64,000 bases of DNA, from the NCBI RefSeq assembly GCF_019083965.1, contig NZ_JAHRCY010000030.1, forward strand, positions 1-64,000, read 5' to 3'. Source of the DNA: Catellatospora tritici. GTDB taxonomy: Bacteria; Actinomycetota; Actinomycetes; Mycobacteriales; Micromonosporaceae. Positions 50,636-58,901 of this stretch are shown in pieces (the stretch's first letter is position 1; each line of letters starts with the position of its first letter). The notes beneath the pieces were generated by a model. It saw only the letters and a program-made list of their open reading frames with translations, ran no database searches and was not told the DNA's origin. The position numbers and the translations under genes are program-made.

Positions 50636-51202
50636 ATGGCACACCCGCGGCGACGAGTCCCGCCCGAGCAGCGCCGGTCGGAGATCCTCGCCGCTGCCCT
50701 GGCGGTCTTCGCCGAGCGCGGCTACCGGGGCGCGTCCCTGGCCGCCGTCGCCGAGCGGGTCGGGCTGACCCAGCAGGGCCTGCTGCACTACTTCCCCAGC
50801 AAGGACGCGCTGCTGGCCGAGGTGCTACGGCTGCGCGACGAGATCGACCAGCGCACCTTCACCGACGACTGCGGCCTGGACGTGATGGAGCGGGTGGTCG
50901 CCCACAACGCGACCCGGCCGGGTCTGGTGCAGTCGTTCACGGTGCTCGCCGCCGACAGCGTCACCGACGAGCATCCGGCCAGGCCGTTCTTCACCGAGCG
51001 CTACCGTGCGGTCCGGGCGGTCATGGCCGAGGCGATACGCCGCGATCTCGGCGACGACCTGCCGCCCGGACTCACCCACGAGCAGGCCGGGGCGCTGCTC
51101 GTGGCGGTGATGGACGGGCTGCAGCTGCAGTGGCTGCTCGACCCGGACGAGGTTCGGATGACCGAAACGTTCCGCGCCTTCGTCACCCTGCTGCGCCGCT
51201 GA
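50636..51202 (+). CDS. TetR-family regulator
   Basis: A 188-residue TetR protein: EILAAALAVFAERGYRGASL, AAVAERVGLTQQGLLHYFPS, KDALLAEVL HTH, then a C-terminal ligand domain (TetR_C_6-like, QLQWLLDPDEVRMTETF). Divergent from the GH3 gene across a perfect palindrome; expected to repress both genes until a sugar signal binds. ATG at 50636 preferred over 50624. Confidence 0.9.
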   Translation: MAHPRRRVPPEQRRSEILAAALAVFAERGYRGASLAAVAERVGLTQQGLLHYFPSKDALLAEVLRLRDEIDQRTFTDDCGLDVMERVVAHNATRPGLVQSFTVLAADSVTDEHPARPFFTERYRAVRAVMAEAIRRDLGDDLPPGLTHEQAGALLVAVMDGLQLQWLLDPDEVRMTETFRAFVTLLRR

Positions 51203-51246
51203 TCCGCGCTGAGCCGCCACGCGGCCGCCGCGAGGGCTGGGACGTT

Positions 51247-51292
51247 GGGAAGGGCACCTTATACATCGCAAAGCGATAAGAAGGTGCCTTCA
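51247..51292. repeat. GGGGCCCC-type paired palindrome, diverged copy 2
   Basis: GGGAAGGGCACCTTATACAT, then CGCAAAGCG, then ATAAGAAGGTGCCTTC. Here the left and right units also complement each other (AAGGGCACCTTAT with ATAAGAAGGTGCCTT). It lies between convergent genes, a likely bidirectional terminator. Confidence 0.7.
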
Positions 51293-51301
51293 CTCTGGGC
51301 G

Positions 51302-52705
51302 TCAGGCGCGGGTCAGGTCGCCCGGTTTCCAGGTGCCGTCGAAGGCGGCCGGTTCCGGTCCGTAGATGCGCAGGTACGAGAACCAGCCGCGGCCCGGGAC
51401 GGTCTGGATCCAGTGGGTGTCGGCGTTCTCGGCGGGCGGGGTCGGCCCGAAGTGGAGCACGACCGGCTCGGCGCCGGTGACGCCGCGCAGCTCGACCAGG
51501 GACCGCAGCGCGGCCCGCTGCTGGGCGCTGCGCACCTGCGAGCGCGTCTGCGCGTCGTACGCGGTGACCGACCAGAACAGGTTGGCGGGCACCGGCTGCG
51601 GCACCTGCAGCGTGTAGTTCAGCCCGCCGTCGAGGAAGGTTCCGGTGGCGTCGCGGACGCCCAGCCAGTACAGCGAGCCGCCGCCGACCCTGCGGCGGAA
51701 CATGGCCGGTGAGGCCACGATCGCCTGGGCGAACCAGCGGTCGCGCGCCTCCAGGTCGAGCCCGACCGGGGTCTGGAAGTCGGCGTCGTCGGGCACCAGG
51801 CCGACCCACTCCCAGCGCCGGTCCGGCCAGGCGATGCGGTCGCGCCGGGCGCTGGCGAACGCGGAGACGAGCAGCTGGTCGCGGCCGATCCGGGCGGCGC
51901 GGGACAGGATGGAGGTCATCCGCTGGTCGGGGGTGAACGGCTGCCCCTTGATGATCCCGAGGGTGGTGAGCAGGCCGTACATGTCGCGCTGCCGGTCGAG
52001 GACGGGTTCGGCATCCAGCACGCGGTGCAGGACCTGCCAGAACTCGAAGTTGTCCTCCCAGCGCAGGCAGGTGAAGTCGAGGTCCCGGTCGGTGGTGTCG
52101 ATGATCTCCAGGGCCCGGTCGGGGTGGCTGAGCGGATACACCTTGACCCGGCGCAGCTCGTCCAGCGCCCGGCCCAGGTTGCCGTCCAGCGGCAGCGCGC
52201 GTACCGCGAGCAGGGCGCGGTAGGTCTCCGCCCGTCCCACGTGGTGTCCGGCCGGAATCTCGCCGGTGTGGCCGGGCGGCAGGATCACGTGCTTGCCGCC
52301 CTTGCCCTCGTCCGGGCCGGGGATGCCCAGGTCGGCGACCCAGCGTTGGTGGTGGTCGTCGACGAGCCCGATGAAGGGCCCCGGCGGCAGTTCGATCACC
52401 ATCGGGCCGCCGGACAGGTCGAGCGCGGCCGAGCCGTACGGGGTGTCGGAGTTCAGCGTGAAGCCGACCTGTCGGGGAGCGGTCGCCATGATGCCCATGC
52501 TGCGGCCGTCCTCGAGGCCGAGCTCCCGGTTGCCGTTGATGATGCCCTCGGCCGACACGGTCGGATACCAGAAACGGTATGCGGTCACGGCCCGAGCCAG
52601 GTCGGCGTCGTCGCGGATCCGCGCCACCGCCGCGTCGACCGGGTAGCCGTGTTCGAACCGGTATGCCTCCGGCGCGTCCGCGGAGCGGGGCAGGGTGCTC
52701 GTCAT
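51302..52705 (-). CDS. DUF1254/DUF1214 domain protein
   Basis: A 467-residue protein with the DUF1254 part (AVTAYRFWYPTVSAEGII, FTLNSDTPYGSAALDLSGGP, VVDDHHQRW-type block GLVDDHHQRWVADLG) and the C-terminal DUF1214 part (NLFWSVTAYDAQTRS, THWIQTVPGRGWFSYLRIYG). No signal peptide is visible. Strong GGAGGAG before the ATG at 52705. These proteins are widespread, of unknown activity, sometimes linked to envelope or xenobiotic functions. Confidence 0.88.
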   Translation of the reverse strand: MTSTLPRSADAPEAYRFEHGYPVDAAVARIRDDADLARAVTAYRFWYPTVSAEGIINGNRELGLEDGRSMGIMATAPRQVGFTLNSDTPYGSAALDLSGGPMVIELPPGPFIGLVDDHHQRWVADLGIPGPDEGKGGKHVILPPGHTGEIPAGHHVGRAETYRALLAVRALPLDGNLGRALDELRRVKVYPLSHPDRALEIIDTTDRDLDFTCLRWEDNFEFWQVLHRVLDAEPVLDRQRDMYGLLTTLGIIKGQPFTPDQRMTSILSRAARIGRDQLLVSAFASARRDRIAWPDRRWEWVGLVPDDADFQTPVGLDLEARDRWFAQAIVASPAMFRRRVGGGSLYWLGVRDATGTFLDGGLNYTLQVPQPVPANLFWSVTAYDAQTRSQVRSAQQRAALRSLVELRGVTGAEPVVLHFGPTPPAENADTHWIQTVPGRGWFSYLRIYGPEPAAFDGTWKPGDLTRA

Positions 52706-52871
52706 CGCTGCTCCTCCTGGCCACATCGACTCCGCCGGGCGCTCGCCTGCGCCAGGCCGGTGACTACCTCTCTGTGCCGAGGCTAGGTGCGAACAGCGAC
52801 AATCATGCCCTGTTCGCATAAATCACCCATCGGCCTAGGACGCTCCAGGCGTGCTCGGCGGGGAGGACGCA

Positions 52872-52897
52872 TGTTTTCGAACATGTGTTCGAAAACA
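52872..52897. promoter_or_regulatory. 12-bp-arm inverted repeat upstream of asnB leader
   Basis: TGTTTTCGAACA (52872-52883) and TGTTCGAAAACA (52886-52897) are exact reverse complements with 2 nt between them. It is AT-rich for this genome and lies 34 bp before the leader ORF, a good candidate operator. Confidence 0.65.
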
Positions 52898-52930
52898 CCC
52901 CAACAAGATATGGGGAGGTGGAAGGAGGTA

Positions 52931-52981
52931 ATGCATCGATGGGTAGCTATCGAAGTATCAGACATCTCCGGAAATGAGTGA
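52931..52981 (+). CDS. 16-codon leader ORF before the asparagine synthetase gene
   Basis: ATG at 52931 preceded by GGAAGGAGGTA, one of the best ribosome binding sites in the window. The peptide is MHRWVAIEVSDISGNE. The left arm of a downstream hairpin (52957-52965) lies within its codons and the right arm (52982-52990) starts right after its stop. This suggests a leader peptide whose translation governs RNA folding; it could instead be a very small functional peptide. Confidence 0.45.
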   Translation: MHRWVAIEVSDISGNE

Positions 52982-53034
52982 ATGTCTGATCGACTTCCCT
53001 CACTAGAGTCACTCCCCTTGACCTTCGGAGGGGA
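52957..53034 (+). promoter_or_regulatory. Two candidate RNA hairpins in the asnB leader
   Basis: Hairpin 1: ATCAGACAT (52957-52965) with ATGTCTGAT (52982-52990), 9-bp perfect stem over the end of the leader ORF. Hairpin 2: TCCCCT (53013-53018) with AGGGGA (53029-53034), which covers the GGAGGGGA ribosome binding site of asnB. Together they could couple leader translation to asnB translation. The rest of 52706-53036 holds no other gene. Confidence 0.5.
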
Positions 53035-53036
53035 AG

Positions 53037-54848
53037 ATGTGCGGGATCACCGGACTGGTCGCCTGGTGGCAAGGCCAGGCCCGGAACAGGCTGGTCATCG
53101 ATGCGATGACCGAGACACAGCATCATCGCGGCCCGGACGACGCGGGCGTATGGGTGAACGATCACGTCGCGTTCGGACACACCCGATTGGCGATCATCGA
53201 CCGGGCCGGCGGCGCCCAGCCGATGGTCGTGCGGCGCCCTGGCAGCGGCGAGGTCGCCATCACGTTCAGCGGCGAGGTCTACAACCACTTCCAGCTGCGC
53301 GAGCAGCTCACCGCCGCCGGGCACCGGTTCGTCGGCAGCAGCGACACCGAGGTCGTGCTGCGGGCGTACCTGCACTGGGGTGAGGACTTCGTGCACCACC
53401 TGCGCGGGATCTACGCGTTCGGGCTGTGGGACTGCGACCTGGAGCTGCTGCTGCTCGTACGCGACCGGCTCGGCGTCAAACCCCTGTACGTCGCCCGGAC
53501 CCCCACCGACCTGGTCTTCGGATCGGAGCTGAAGGCGCTGCTGGCCCACCCGGACCTCACCGCCGAGGTCGACGAGGAAGGGCTGGGCGAGCTGCTGGGG
53601 CTGGTGCCGATGACCTCGCCCGGTCACGCGGTGCTGCGCGGTTTCGAGGAGGTGCCGCCCGCGACCGTGCTGCGCCTCGACCGCGACGGGTTGACTCGGC
53701 ACCGGTACTGGCGGCTGGAGAGCCACCCGCACCTCGACGATCGCGACACCACCGTCCGCCGGGTCCGTGACCTGCTGGAACGGGCCGTGATCGAGCAGGC
53801 GGCGGCCGACGTTCCGGTCGGCGCGCTGCTGTCGGGCGGGCTGGACAGCTCGGCCGTGGTGGCGCTGGCCGCCGGGACGACCACCGAACCGCTGCTCACC
53901 TTCGACATCGACCACGGCACCGCCGCCGCGCACGCCGCCAGTTCGTTCCACCGCAGCCACGACCATCCGTACGCGCTGGCCGTGGCCCGGCACACCGCCT
54001 CGGAGCACCGCACCGTGCAGGTCGGCACGGGCGACCTGCTGCGGGCGCACGAGGCGACGCTCGCCTCGATGGACCTGCCCAGCCTGACCACGATCAACGC
54101 GTCGCTGTCGCACCTGTTCGGGCGGATCAGCCCGCACCGACGGGTGGTGCTGTCCGGCGAGGGCGCCGACGAACTGTTCGCCGGCTACCGCTGGCACGAC
54201 GCGGCGGCGGCCCCGCGCGGCACGTTCCCGTGGTCGGCCACGTACCAGCCGCTGGTGGCGGTGCTGCGGCGGGAGACGCTGCGGCAGGTGCGGCCGGTCC
54301 GATACGCCCGGCAACGCTGCCTGGCCGCGCTGGAGCAGATGCCGGCGCTGGACGGCGAGATCGGGCTCAGTCGCAGGCTGCGCGAGATCCGGTGGCTGAC
54401 CATCGTGTTCTACCTGGCGTTCCTGCTGCGCCGGGCGGACCGGCTGGCGATGGCGCACGGGGTCGAGGTGCGGGTGCCGTTCCTGGACCACCGGCTGGTG
54501 CAGTACACCTGGAACATCGGCGGTGGGTGGCAGCGGGCCCGGGGGTTGGAGAAGGGGCTGCTGCGGGAGGCGGTGGACGGGCTGCTGCCCGACCAGGTCA
54601 CCTGGCGGCCCAAGTCGGGCTATCCGGCGAGCCTGACCTCGGCGTACCAGGACGCGCTCTGGGAAAGAGCCCGGGACCTGGTCGCCGACCCGGGTGCGCC
54701 GGTGCTGCGGCTGGTCTCGGCGCGGCGGCTGAAGGCGCTGCTGGACGTGCACCACGGGCACCTGGACGACTGGACCGCGACCCAGCACGTCGCGTACATC
54801 CTGGAGCTCGACGCCTGGCTGCGCCGCTACTCGGTACGCATCAGATGA
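53037..54848 (+). CDS. asnB: Glutamine-hydrolysing asparagine synthetase
   Basis: A 603-residue two-domain enzyme. Catalytic Cys2 (MCGITGLVAWW) of the Ntn-type glutaminase, with HRGPDD and HTRLAIID blocks; synthetase domain with PP-loop LLSGGLDSSAV near residue 265 and GEGADELFAGYRW. Full length, so a true AsnB-type amidotransferase, not a lasso cyclase. Converts aspartate to asparagine or amidates a related acid. GGAGGGGA precedes ATG but is inside a hairpin. Confidence 0.92.
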   Translation: MCGITGLVAWWQGQARNRLVIDAMTETQHHRGPDDAGVWVNDHVAFGHTRLAIIDRAGGAQPMVVRRPGSGEVAITFSGEVYNHFQLREQLTAAGHRFVGSSDTEVVLRAYLHWGEDFVHHLRGIYAFGLWDCDLELLLLVRDRLGVKPLYVARTPTDLVFGSELKALLAHPDLTAEVDEEGLGELLGLVPMTSPGHAVLRGFEEVPPATVLRLDRDGLTRHRYWRLESHPHLDDRDTTVRRVRDLLERAVIEQAAADVPVGALLSGGLDSSAVVALAAGTTTEPLLTFDIDHGTAAAHAASSFHRSHDHPYALAVARHTASEHRTVQVGTGDLLRAHEATLASMDLPSLTTINASLSHLFGRISPHRRVVLSGEGADELFAGYRWHDAAAAPRGTFPWSATYQPLVAVLRRETLRQVRPVRYARQRCLAALEQMPALDGEIGLSRRLREIRWLTIVFYLAFLLRRADRLAMAHGVEVRVPFLDHRLVQYTWNIGGGWQRARGLEKGLLREAVDGLLPDQVTWRPKSGYPASLTSAYQDALWERARDLVADPGAPVLRLVSARRLKALLDVHHGHLDDWTATQHVAYILELDAWLRRYSVRIR

Positions 54849-54850
54849 AC

Positions 54851-54878
54851 GCCCCGGGCGGATTCGTCCGCCCGGGGC
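54851..54878 (+). terminator. 12-bp stem terminator with TTCG tetraloop
   Basis: GCCCCGGGCGGA (54851-54862), loop TTCG, TCCGCCCGGGGC (54867-54878), perfect. It begins 3 nt after the asnB stop and serves the convergent lipoprotein gene too. Confidence 0.8.
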
Positions 54879-54888
54879 AGTCCCCGTG

Positions 54889-55902
54889 TCAGCACTCGGG
54901 CAGCGAGTAGCCGGTCGACGGGTCGTCGCGCTCCGGGCCGCCCGGGCCGCCGGTCGGCGACGCCTCCTCGTTGCGCTCGGACACCCATGCGTGCGAGACG
55001 TACCCGGTGACGCCGTTGAAGGTCACCCGGTCCCACTGTGCGGTCTGGTCGGCGTCGGGGCCGGTCACGTTCTCGCCGGTGACATAGCACTGCAGGTAGA
55101 TCGTGGTGCCCTGGGGGATCGCGCCTTTGCGCTCGGCGGTGGTCGCAGCCTCGGCCCGGATCACCAGGGTGGGGCGGCCCAGGGTCTCGGCCTGTTGCAG
55201 GTCCTTGTCGAAGTCGTCGACGAACGCGTCGTGCAGGCCCTCGCACAGGATGTTGCTCGAGGCCACCCAGAGCACGGTGTACTCCTGGCCGCCGACCGTC
55301 TTGCGCGCGTAGTCGAAGCACGGCCGGATCTCGGGCGTGGGCCGCTCCTCGCCGCCGCCGCAGCCTGGGCAGATGTAGTTGCGGATCAGCTTGCCGAGGT
55401 AGCAGGCGGACACGTCGAGGAACGCGTCGGCGTCACCGCGGATGACGAGCACCGCCCCGACCGACCACCTGATCTTCGTACCCTGGTAGATGCCCACGGC
55501 CAGGCGGTCGGTCTGGTAGCCGCACTGGATCGCGTCCTTGAGGTCGTTGAGCCGGTCGACCGTCGTGGTCAGCTTGGACCGGAACGCGTCGAACCGCTTG
55601 GCCTTGGCGCGTTCGGCCTCCGGCACCAGCCCCAGCACCGTCGAGGCCAGGTCGAGGAACTCCAGGCACGGGTTGACCGTGGCCTTGTGCTTCTCGGCCC
55701 AGATCTCGAAGCCGTCCTTGGGCAGCAACTGCCGGGTGCGGCTGTCGTCGACCGAGCAGCCCTTCGTCTCGGGCTTGGCCCCGGCGTCGGCGCCGGGCGG
55801 TGGATCGCCGGTGATCGGGTCGCAGCCGGTGCCCGCCGCCAGCAGCAGTGCGGCGGCCAGGGCCGCGAGCACCCGCCTGGACCCGGTCCTCGTGTGGCGC
55901 AT
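54889..55902 (-). CDS. Lipoprotein with C-terminal SH3-like domain
   Basis: A 337-residue lipoprotein: signal LAALAAALLLAAGTGC, then a Cys-rich region (SACYLGKLIRNYICPGCGGG, RPCFDYA, NILCEGL) with an EIWAEKHKATVNPCLEFLDL helix, and a bacterial SH3-like domain (IPQGTTIYLQCYVTGENVTG, QWDRVTFNGVTGYVSHAWVS). Start at 55902 fixed by GGAGGT. SH3b domains often bind cell wall; overall role unknown. Confidence 0.8.
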   Translation of the reverse strand: MRHTRTGSRRVLAALAAALLLAAGTGCDPITGDPPPGADAGAKPETKGCSVDDSRTRQLLPKDGFEIWAEKHKATVNPCLEFLDLASTVLGLVPEAERAKAKRFDAFRSKLTTTVDRLNDLKDAIQCGYQTDRLAVGIYQGTKIRWSVGAVLVIRGDADAFLDVSACYLGKLIRNYICPGCGGGEERPTPEIRPCFDYARKTVGGQEYTVLWVASSNILCEGLHDAFVDDFDKDLQQAETLGRPTLVIRAEAATTAERKGAIPQGTTIYLQCYVTGENVTGPDADQTAQWDRVTFNGVTGYVSHAWVSERNEEASPTGGPGGPERDDPSTGYSLPEC

Positions 55903-55989
55903 GCGCGTGACCTCCGTCGCCGGTCGGGCCGTCGGCCCGTCGCCATGGTGGTGGAGCGCCACCAGCGTGCCGTCATACGTCAAGAACGG

Positions 55990-57006
55990 TCAATGCATAT
56001 TCGTCCGCATCGGATGACCGGCGCAGTCGGGGCAGACGAAGACGCGCAGGCTCGCGGCGCCACCGCCGAGCCCGATCCCGGTCGGGCGTTCGGCGTCGCG
56101 CCAGCGCGGGTCGGTCCAGGACGGCACCAGGTCGGCCTCCTCCAGCGGCCGCCACGCCGTGCCCTCGAACTCGCACGAGGCGATGGTCAGCACGAGGGGC
56201 ATGGGCCGCGCACAGTCAGGGCAGGCCATCGGGTCCGGATCGCTGACACCCCACTGCGGCAGGCCGCCGACCTTCCAGCCGGTCGCCTGCGACACCGACC
56301 AGTACGACGGGCCGCCGTCGTCGCGCGTGTCGTCGTGTTCGCGCACCCGCTGACCCAGTTCCGGCGGCAGTTCCTGCCAGTACGGGTAGTCGCGCACCTG
56401 CTCGGGGTGCAGCACGCACGGCCGGACCAGGTAGGACTCGTCCGCCTCGGCCACCTCGGGGCGCAGGAGCGCGGCTCCGGCCAGGTCGGCGGTGGCACGC
56501 CAGCGCAGCTCGACGCGCGGTCCCCACTGGTCGGCCTCGGTGTCGTGGGCGCGCGGACACCACAGCACCTGGAGCAGGTCCGTGCCCGTCGGGCAGGGCA
56601 GGTCGGGCAGGTCCGCGGCGTACAGCTGGGCGACGGCGACCATCGGCGTCGGGACGGCCGCGGGCAACCGGACGTCATAGATCAGGTGGGGACCGGCTTC
56701 GCCGCCACCGATGCCGATCGAGCCGACGTTGCGGTCGAGGCCCGCCTGAAACAGCGCACCGCGTACGGTCCGCAGCCGGTGGGCCTCGGCCTCGGTCAGC
56801 GCCTCGCGGACCTCGGTGCGGTGCGGCCCGACGCAGGTCGGCCACGGCTCGTCGGTCGGCCAGCGCAGCGATCCGCCGAGGTGGCTGCCCGCCGGGTCCG
56901 GGGTGCCCGGCCGGGGGTGCAGGCGGGTCGCGCCGCGGGCGTGGGCGTCGAGTCCGGGGAACAGTGCGGGCAGATCGAGGGGGCGGGGCGGGCTGGTGCG
57001 GGGCAT
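55990..57006 (-). CDS. DUF1963 domain protein
   Basis: A 338-residue soluble protein of the DUF1963 (YwqG-like) family: SHLGGSLRWPTDEPWPTC, MVAVAQLYAADLPDLP, DLLQVLWCPRAH, and KVGGLPQWGVSDPDPMACPD blocks. CPDC pairs (ACPDCARP and VCPDCAGH) could bind zinc. Function unknown. Its start lies 16 bp from the end of the sulfatase gene on the same strand. Confidence 0.85.
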   Translation of the reverse strand: MPRTSPPRPLDLPALFPGLDAHARGATRLHPRPGTPDPAGSHLGGSLRWPTDEPWPTCVGPHRTEVREALTEAEAHRLRTVRGALFQAGLDRNVGSIGIGGGEAGPHLIYDVRLPAAVPTPMVAVAQLYAADLPDLPCPTGTDLLQVLWCPRAHDTEADQWGPRVELRWRATADLAGAALLRPEVAEADESYLVRPCVLHPEQVRDYPYWQELPPELGQRVREHDDTRDDGGPSYWSVSQATGWKVGGLPQWGVSDPDPMACPDCARPMPLVLTIASCEFEGTAWRPLEEADLVPSWTDPRWRDAERPTGIGLGGGAASLRVFVCPDCAGHPMRTNMH

Positions 57007-57021
57007 CCGCGCAGCCTAGAG

Positions 57022-58863
57022 CTAGTTCGGGGAGTTGGGGAGAGTGGCCTGGCCGGGGCCGAAGGCGGTGAGGAAGCGATCGCGGAAGGTGTCCATGCGC
57101 CATACCGGGGCGTCCGGACCCGGCCGCAGACCGTCCTGCCAGCCCCAGGAGCCGATCCGGTCGAGCACGGCCCGGTCCCGGGCCACGATGGTGATCGGCA
57201 CGTCGCGGTTGGCGTCGGAGCCGGTCACCGCGGGCGACGGCTGGTGGTCGCCGAGGAACACCAGCACCAGGTCGTCGTCGCCGTAGTGCTCGACGTACGA
57301 GACCAGGGTCTGCAGCGAGTACGCGATCGCGCTGCGGTAGGCCGCGCGGACACGGCCCCGGTCGCGCTGGGTGACGATCTCGGCCGGGTCGCCCGAGCCC
57401 GCCGCGGCCGGGTAGCCCGATCCGTCGCCGACCTCGTCCCAGCCGACGTGCGGCGGCACCGGCTCCCACGGTGAGTGGCTGGAGATCAGCGCGATCGCGG
57501 CCATCACCGGCGGATGGCCCGCGCCGCGCTGGTCGCGCTGGAACACCGACAGGGTGTACTGGTCGGGCATGGTGCCGAAGCTGTACACGGGCCCCTGGTA
57601 GTTCAGATCGGGGCGGATGTAGGTCGTGTCGTAGCCGTACACGCGGCCCTCGGGCCAGGGCTGGGTGGTGGCGGGCATGACCGACACGGTGTGCCAGTCG
57701 GCCAACCCGAACGCGCTGCTCAGGGTGAGCCGGTGGCTGTAGAGGAACGCCTGGTAGCGCGGTGCGCTGTCGATCCACAGCCCGGACAGCAGGGTGGACT
57801 GGGCCAGCCAGCTGCCCCCGCCTGCGGTGGGGGAGGTGAGCCAGCCGCTGCGGGCGGCGTACCCGGCGGCGCGCAGCCGCTCGGCCCCGGCCGCCAGCAC
57901 CGGGTCGACCGTGGCGGACAGCTCGGGGTCGTCCAGTGCGATCCGGCCGTAGCTCTCCACGAACGCGACGACGACATCCTTGCCGCGCAGGCCGGTGAGC
58001 AGCTGCGCGCCGGGGACCTCGGCGTAGGCGTCGGTCGCGATCTCGTCGAGGAACGCGTCGCGGTCGCGGGCGCCCGCCCGCACCTGCTCGACCCGGTCGT
58101 ACGCGTCGTGCGCGGCCACCGGCAGCCCCGGCACCAGCTGCGCCCCGGCGAGCGCGCACACGGCCCAGACCACGGTGAGCAGGGCCACGGTCCGGGCGGC
58201 GGCGGTGCGGTGCGCGAGGGCCAGGCGCGACACCCGGCGAAACGACAGGCTCAGCAGCAGGATCAGGCCCACTGCCAGCGCCACGGCGAGCACGACGGCG
58301 GCGTCGGCGAGCCCGGCTCCGGCCGACTCGCGCAGGTACACCACCGCGGCGCTGAGGAACGAGCCGTCCTGGGCCGGGTTGAACGGCCGGTCGAGGAACT
58401 GGGAGAAGCCGAGGCTGACCACCTTGAGCACGGCCAGCACACCGAGCAGCAGCCCGACCACCGGCACCACGATCCGCCGCGCCCGCTCGGGCAGCACCAG
58501 GACCAGAGCGATCCCGACCAGCCCGTCGACCGGCACGCGCAGCAACGCGGCCGGGGTGAGCTGGGAGATCCTCTCCGGCGCGACCAGGAACGCCAGTAGT
58601 ACCACCAGCGCCAGCCCGGTCAGCACTCGCCCGGCCATCGCCCGCGCCGGGCGGCCCGCCGAGACGGCGGCCGCCGAACTCACTGCGCCGGGGTGCTGCT
58701 CAACCGAGGCGGCCGGTGACGGCCCGGACTCGCCGAGGTTCTGCTCGGGCGCGACGGCTGTGGGCTCGGTCCCGGCGGCTGTGGGCTCGGTCCCGGCGGC
58801 GGCCGGAACCGGCTCGGCGGCGGTCGGTGCGGCTGGGGTGCGCTCGGGATCCAACGGCGGCAC
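57022..58863 (-). CDS. Membrane sulfatase/LTA-synthase-like transferase
   Basis: A 613-residue protein: Pro/Ala/Thr-rich cytoplasmic N-terminus (about 75 residues), five transmembrane helices, then an extracellular alkaline-phosphatase-fold domain (VVVAFVESYGRIAL, SGWLTSPTAGGGSWLAQSTL, ALISSHSPW, LVLVFLGDHQPSP). The GGGSWLAQST segment is where the nucleophilic Thr/Ser of LTA synthases and phosphoethanolamine transferases lies. GTG at 58863 has AGGAGGA upstream and is preferred over ATG at 58905. In this locus it could decorate an exported lipid-linked product. Confidence 0.82.
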   Translation of the reverse strand: MPPLDPERTPAAPTAAEPVPAAAGTEPTAAGTEPTAVAPEQNLGESGPSPAASVEQHPGAVSSAAAVSAGRPARAMAGRVLTGLALVVLLAFLVAPERISQLTPAALLRVPVDGLVGIALVLVLPERARRIVVPVVGLLLGVLAVLKVVSLGFSQFLDRPFNPAQDGSFLSAAVVYLRESAGAGLADAAVVLAVALAVGLILLLSLSFRRVSRLALAHRTAAARTVALLTVVWAVCALAGAQLVPGLPVAAHDAYDRVEQVRAGARDRDAFLDEIATDAYAEVPGAQLLTGLRGKDVVVAFVESYGRIALDDPELSATVDPVLAAGAERLRAAGYAARSGWLTSPTAGGGSWLAQSTLLSGLWIDSAPRYQAFLYSHRLTLSSAFGLADWHTVSVMPATTQPWPEGRVYGYDTTYIRPDLNYQGPVYSFGTMPDQYTLSVFQRDQRGAGHPPVMAAIALISSHSPWEPVPPHVGWDEVGDGSGYPAAAGSGDPAEIVTQRDRGRVRAAYRSAIAYSLQTLVSYVEHYGDDDLVLVFLGDHQPSPAVTGSDANRDVPITIVARDRAVLDRIGSWGWQDGLRPGPDAPVWRMDTFRDRFLTAFGPGQATLPNSPN

Positions 58864-58901
58864 GGGGGTTCCTCCTACTTGACGGCCGGAGTGCCGGCGA
58901 C

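Noticed and set aside
52931..54848. Lasso-peptide cluster reading: small peptide followed by an asparagine-synthetase-like gene
   Set aside because: The AsnB protein has a complete glutaminase domain, the peptide lacks a leader plus Gly/Asp core layout, and no B1/B2 protease or transporter follows.
54889..55902. Lipoprotein with Cys pairs considered as a zinc or redox enzyme
   Set aside because: Cys spacing is not that of a thioredoxin or known zinc domain; disulfides in an exported protein are simpler.
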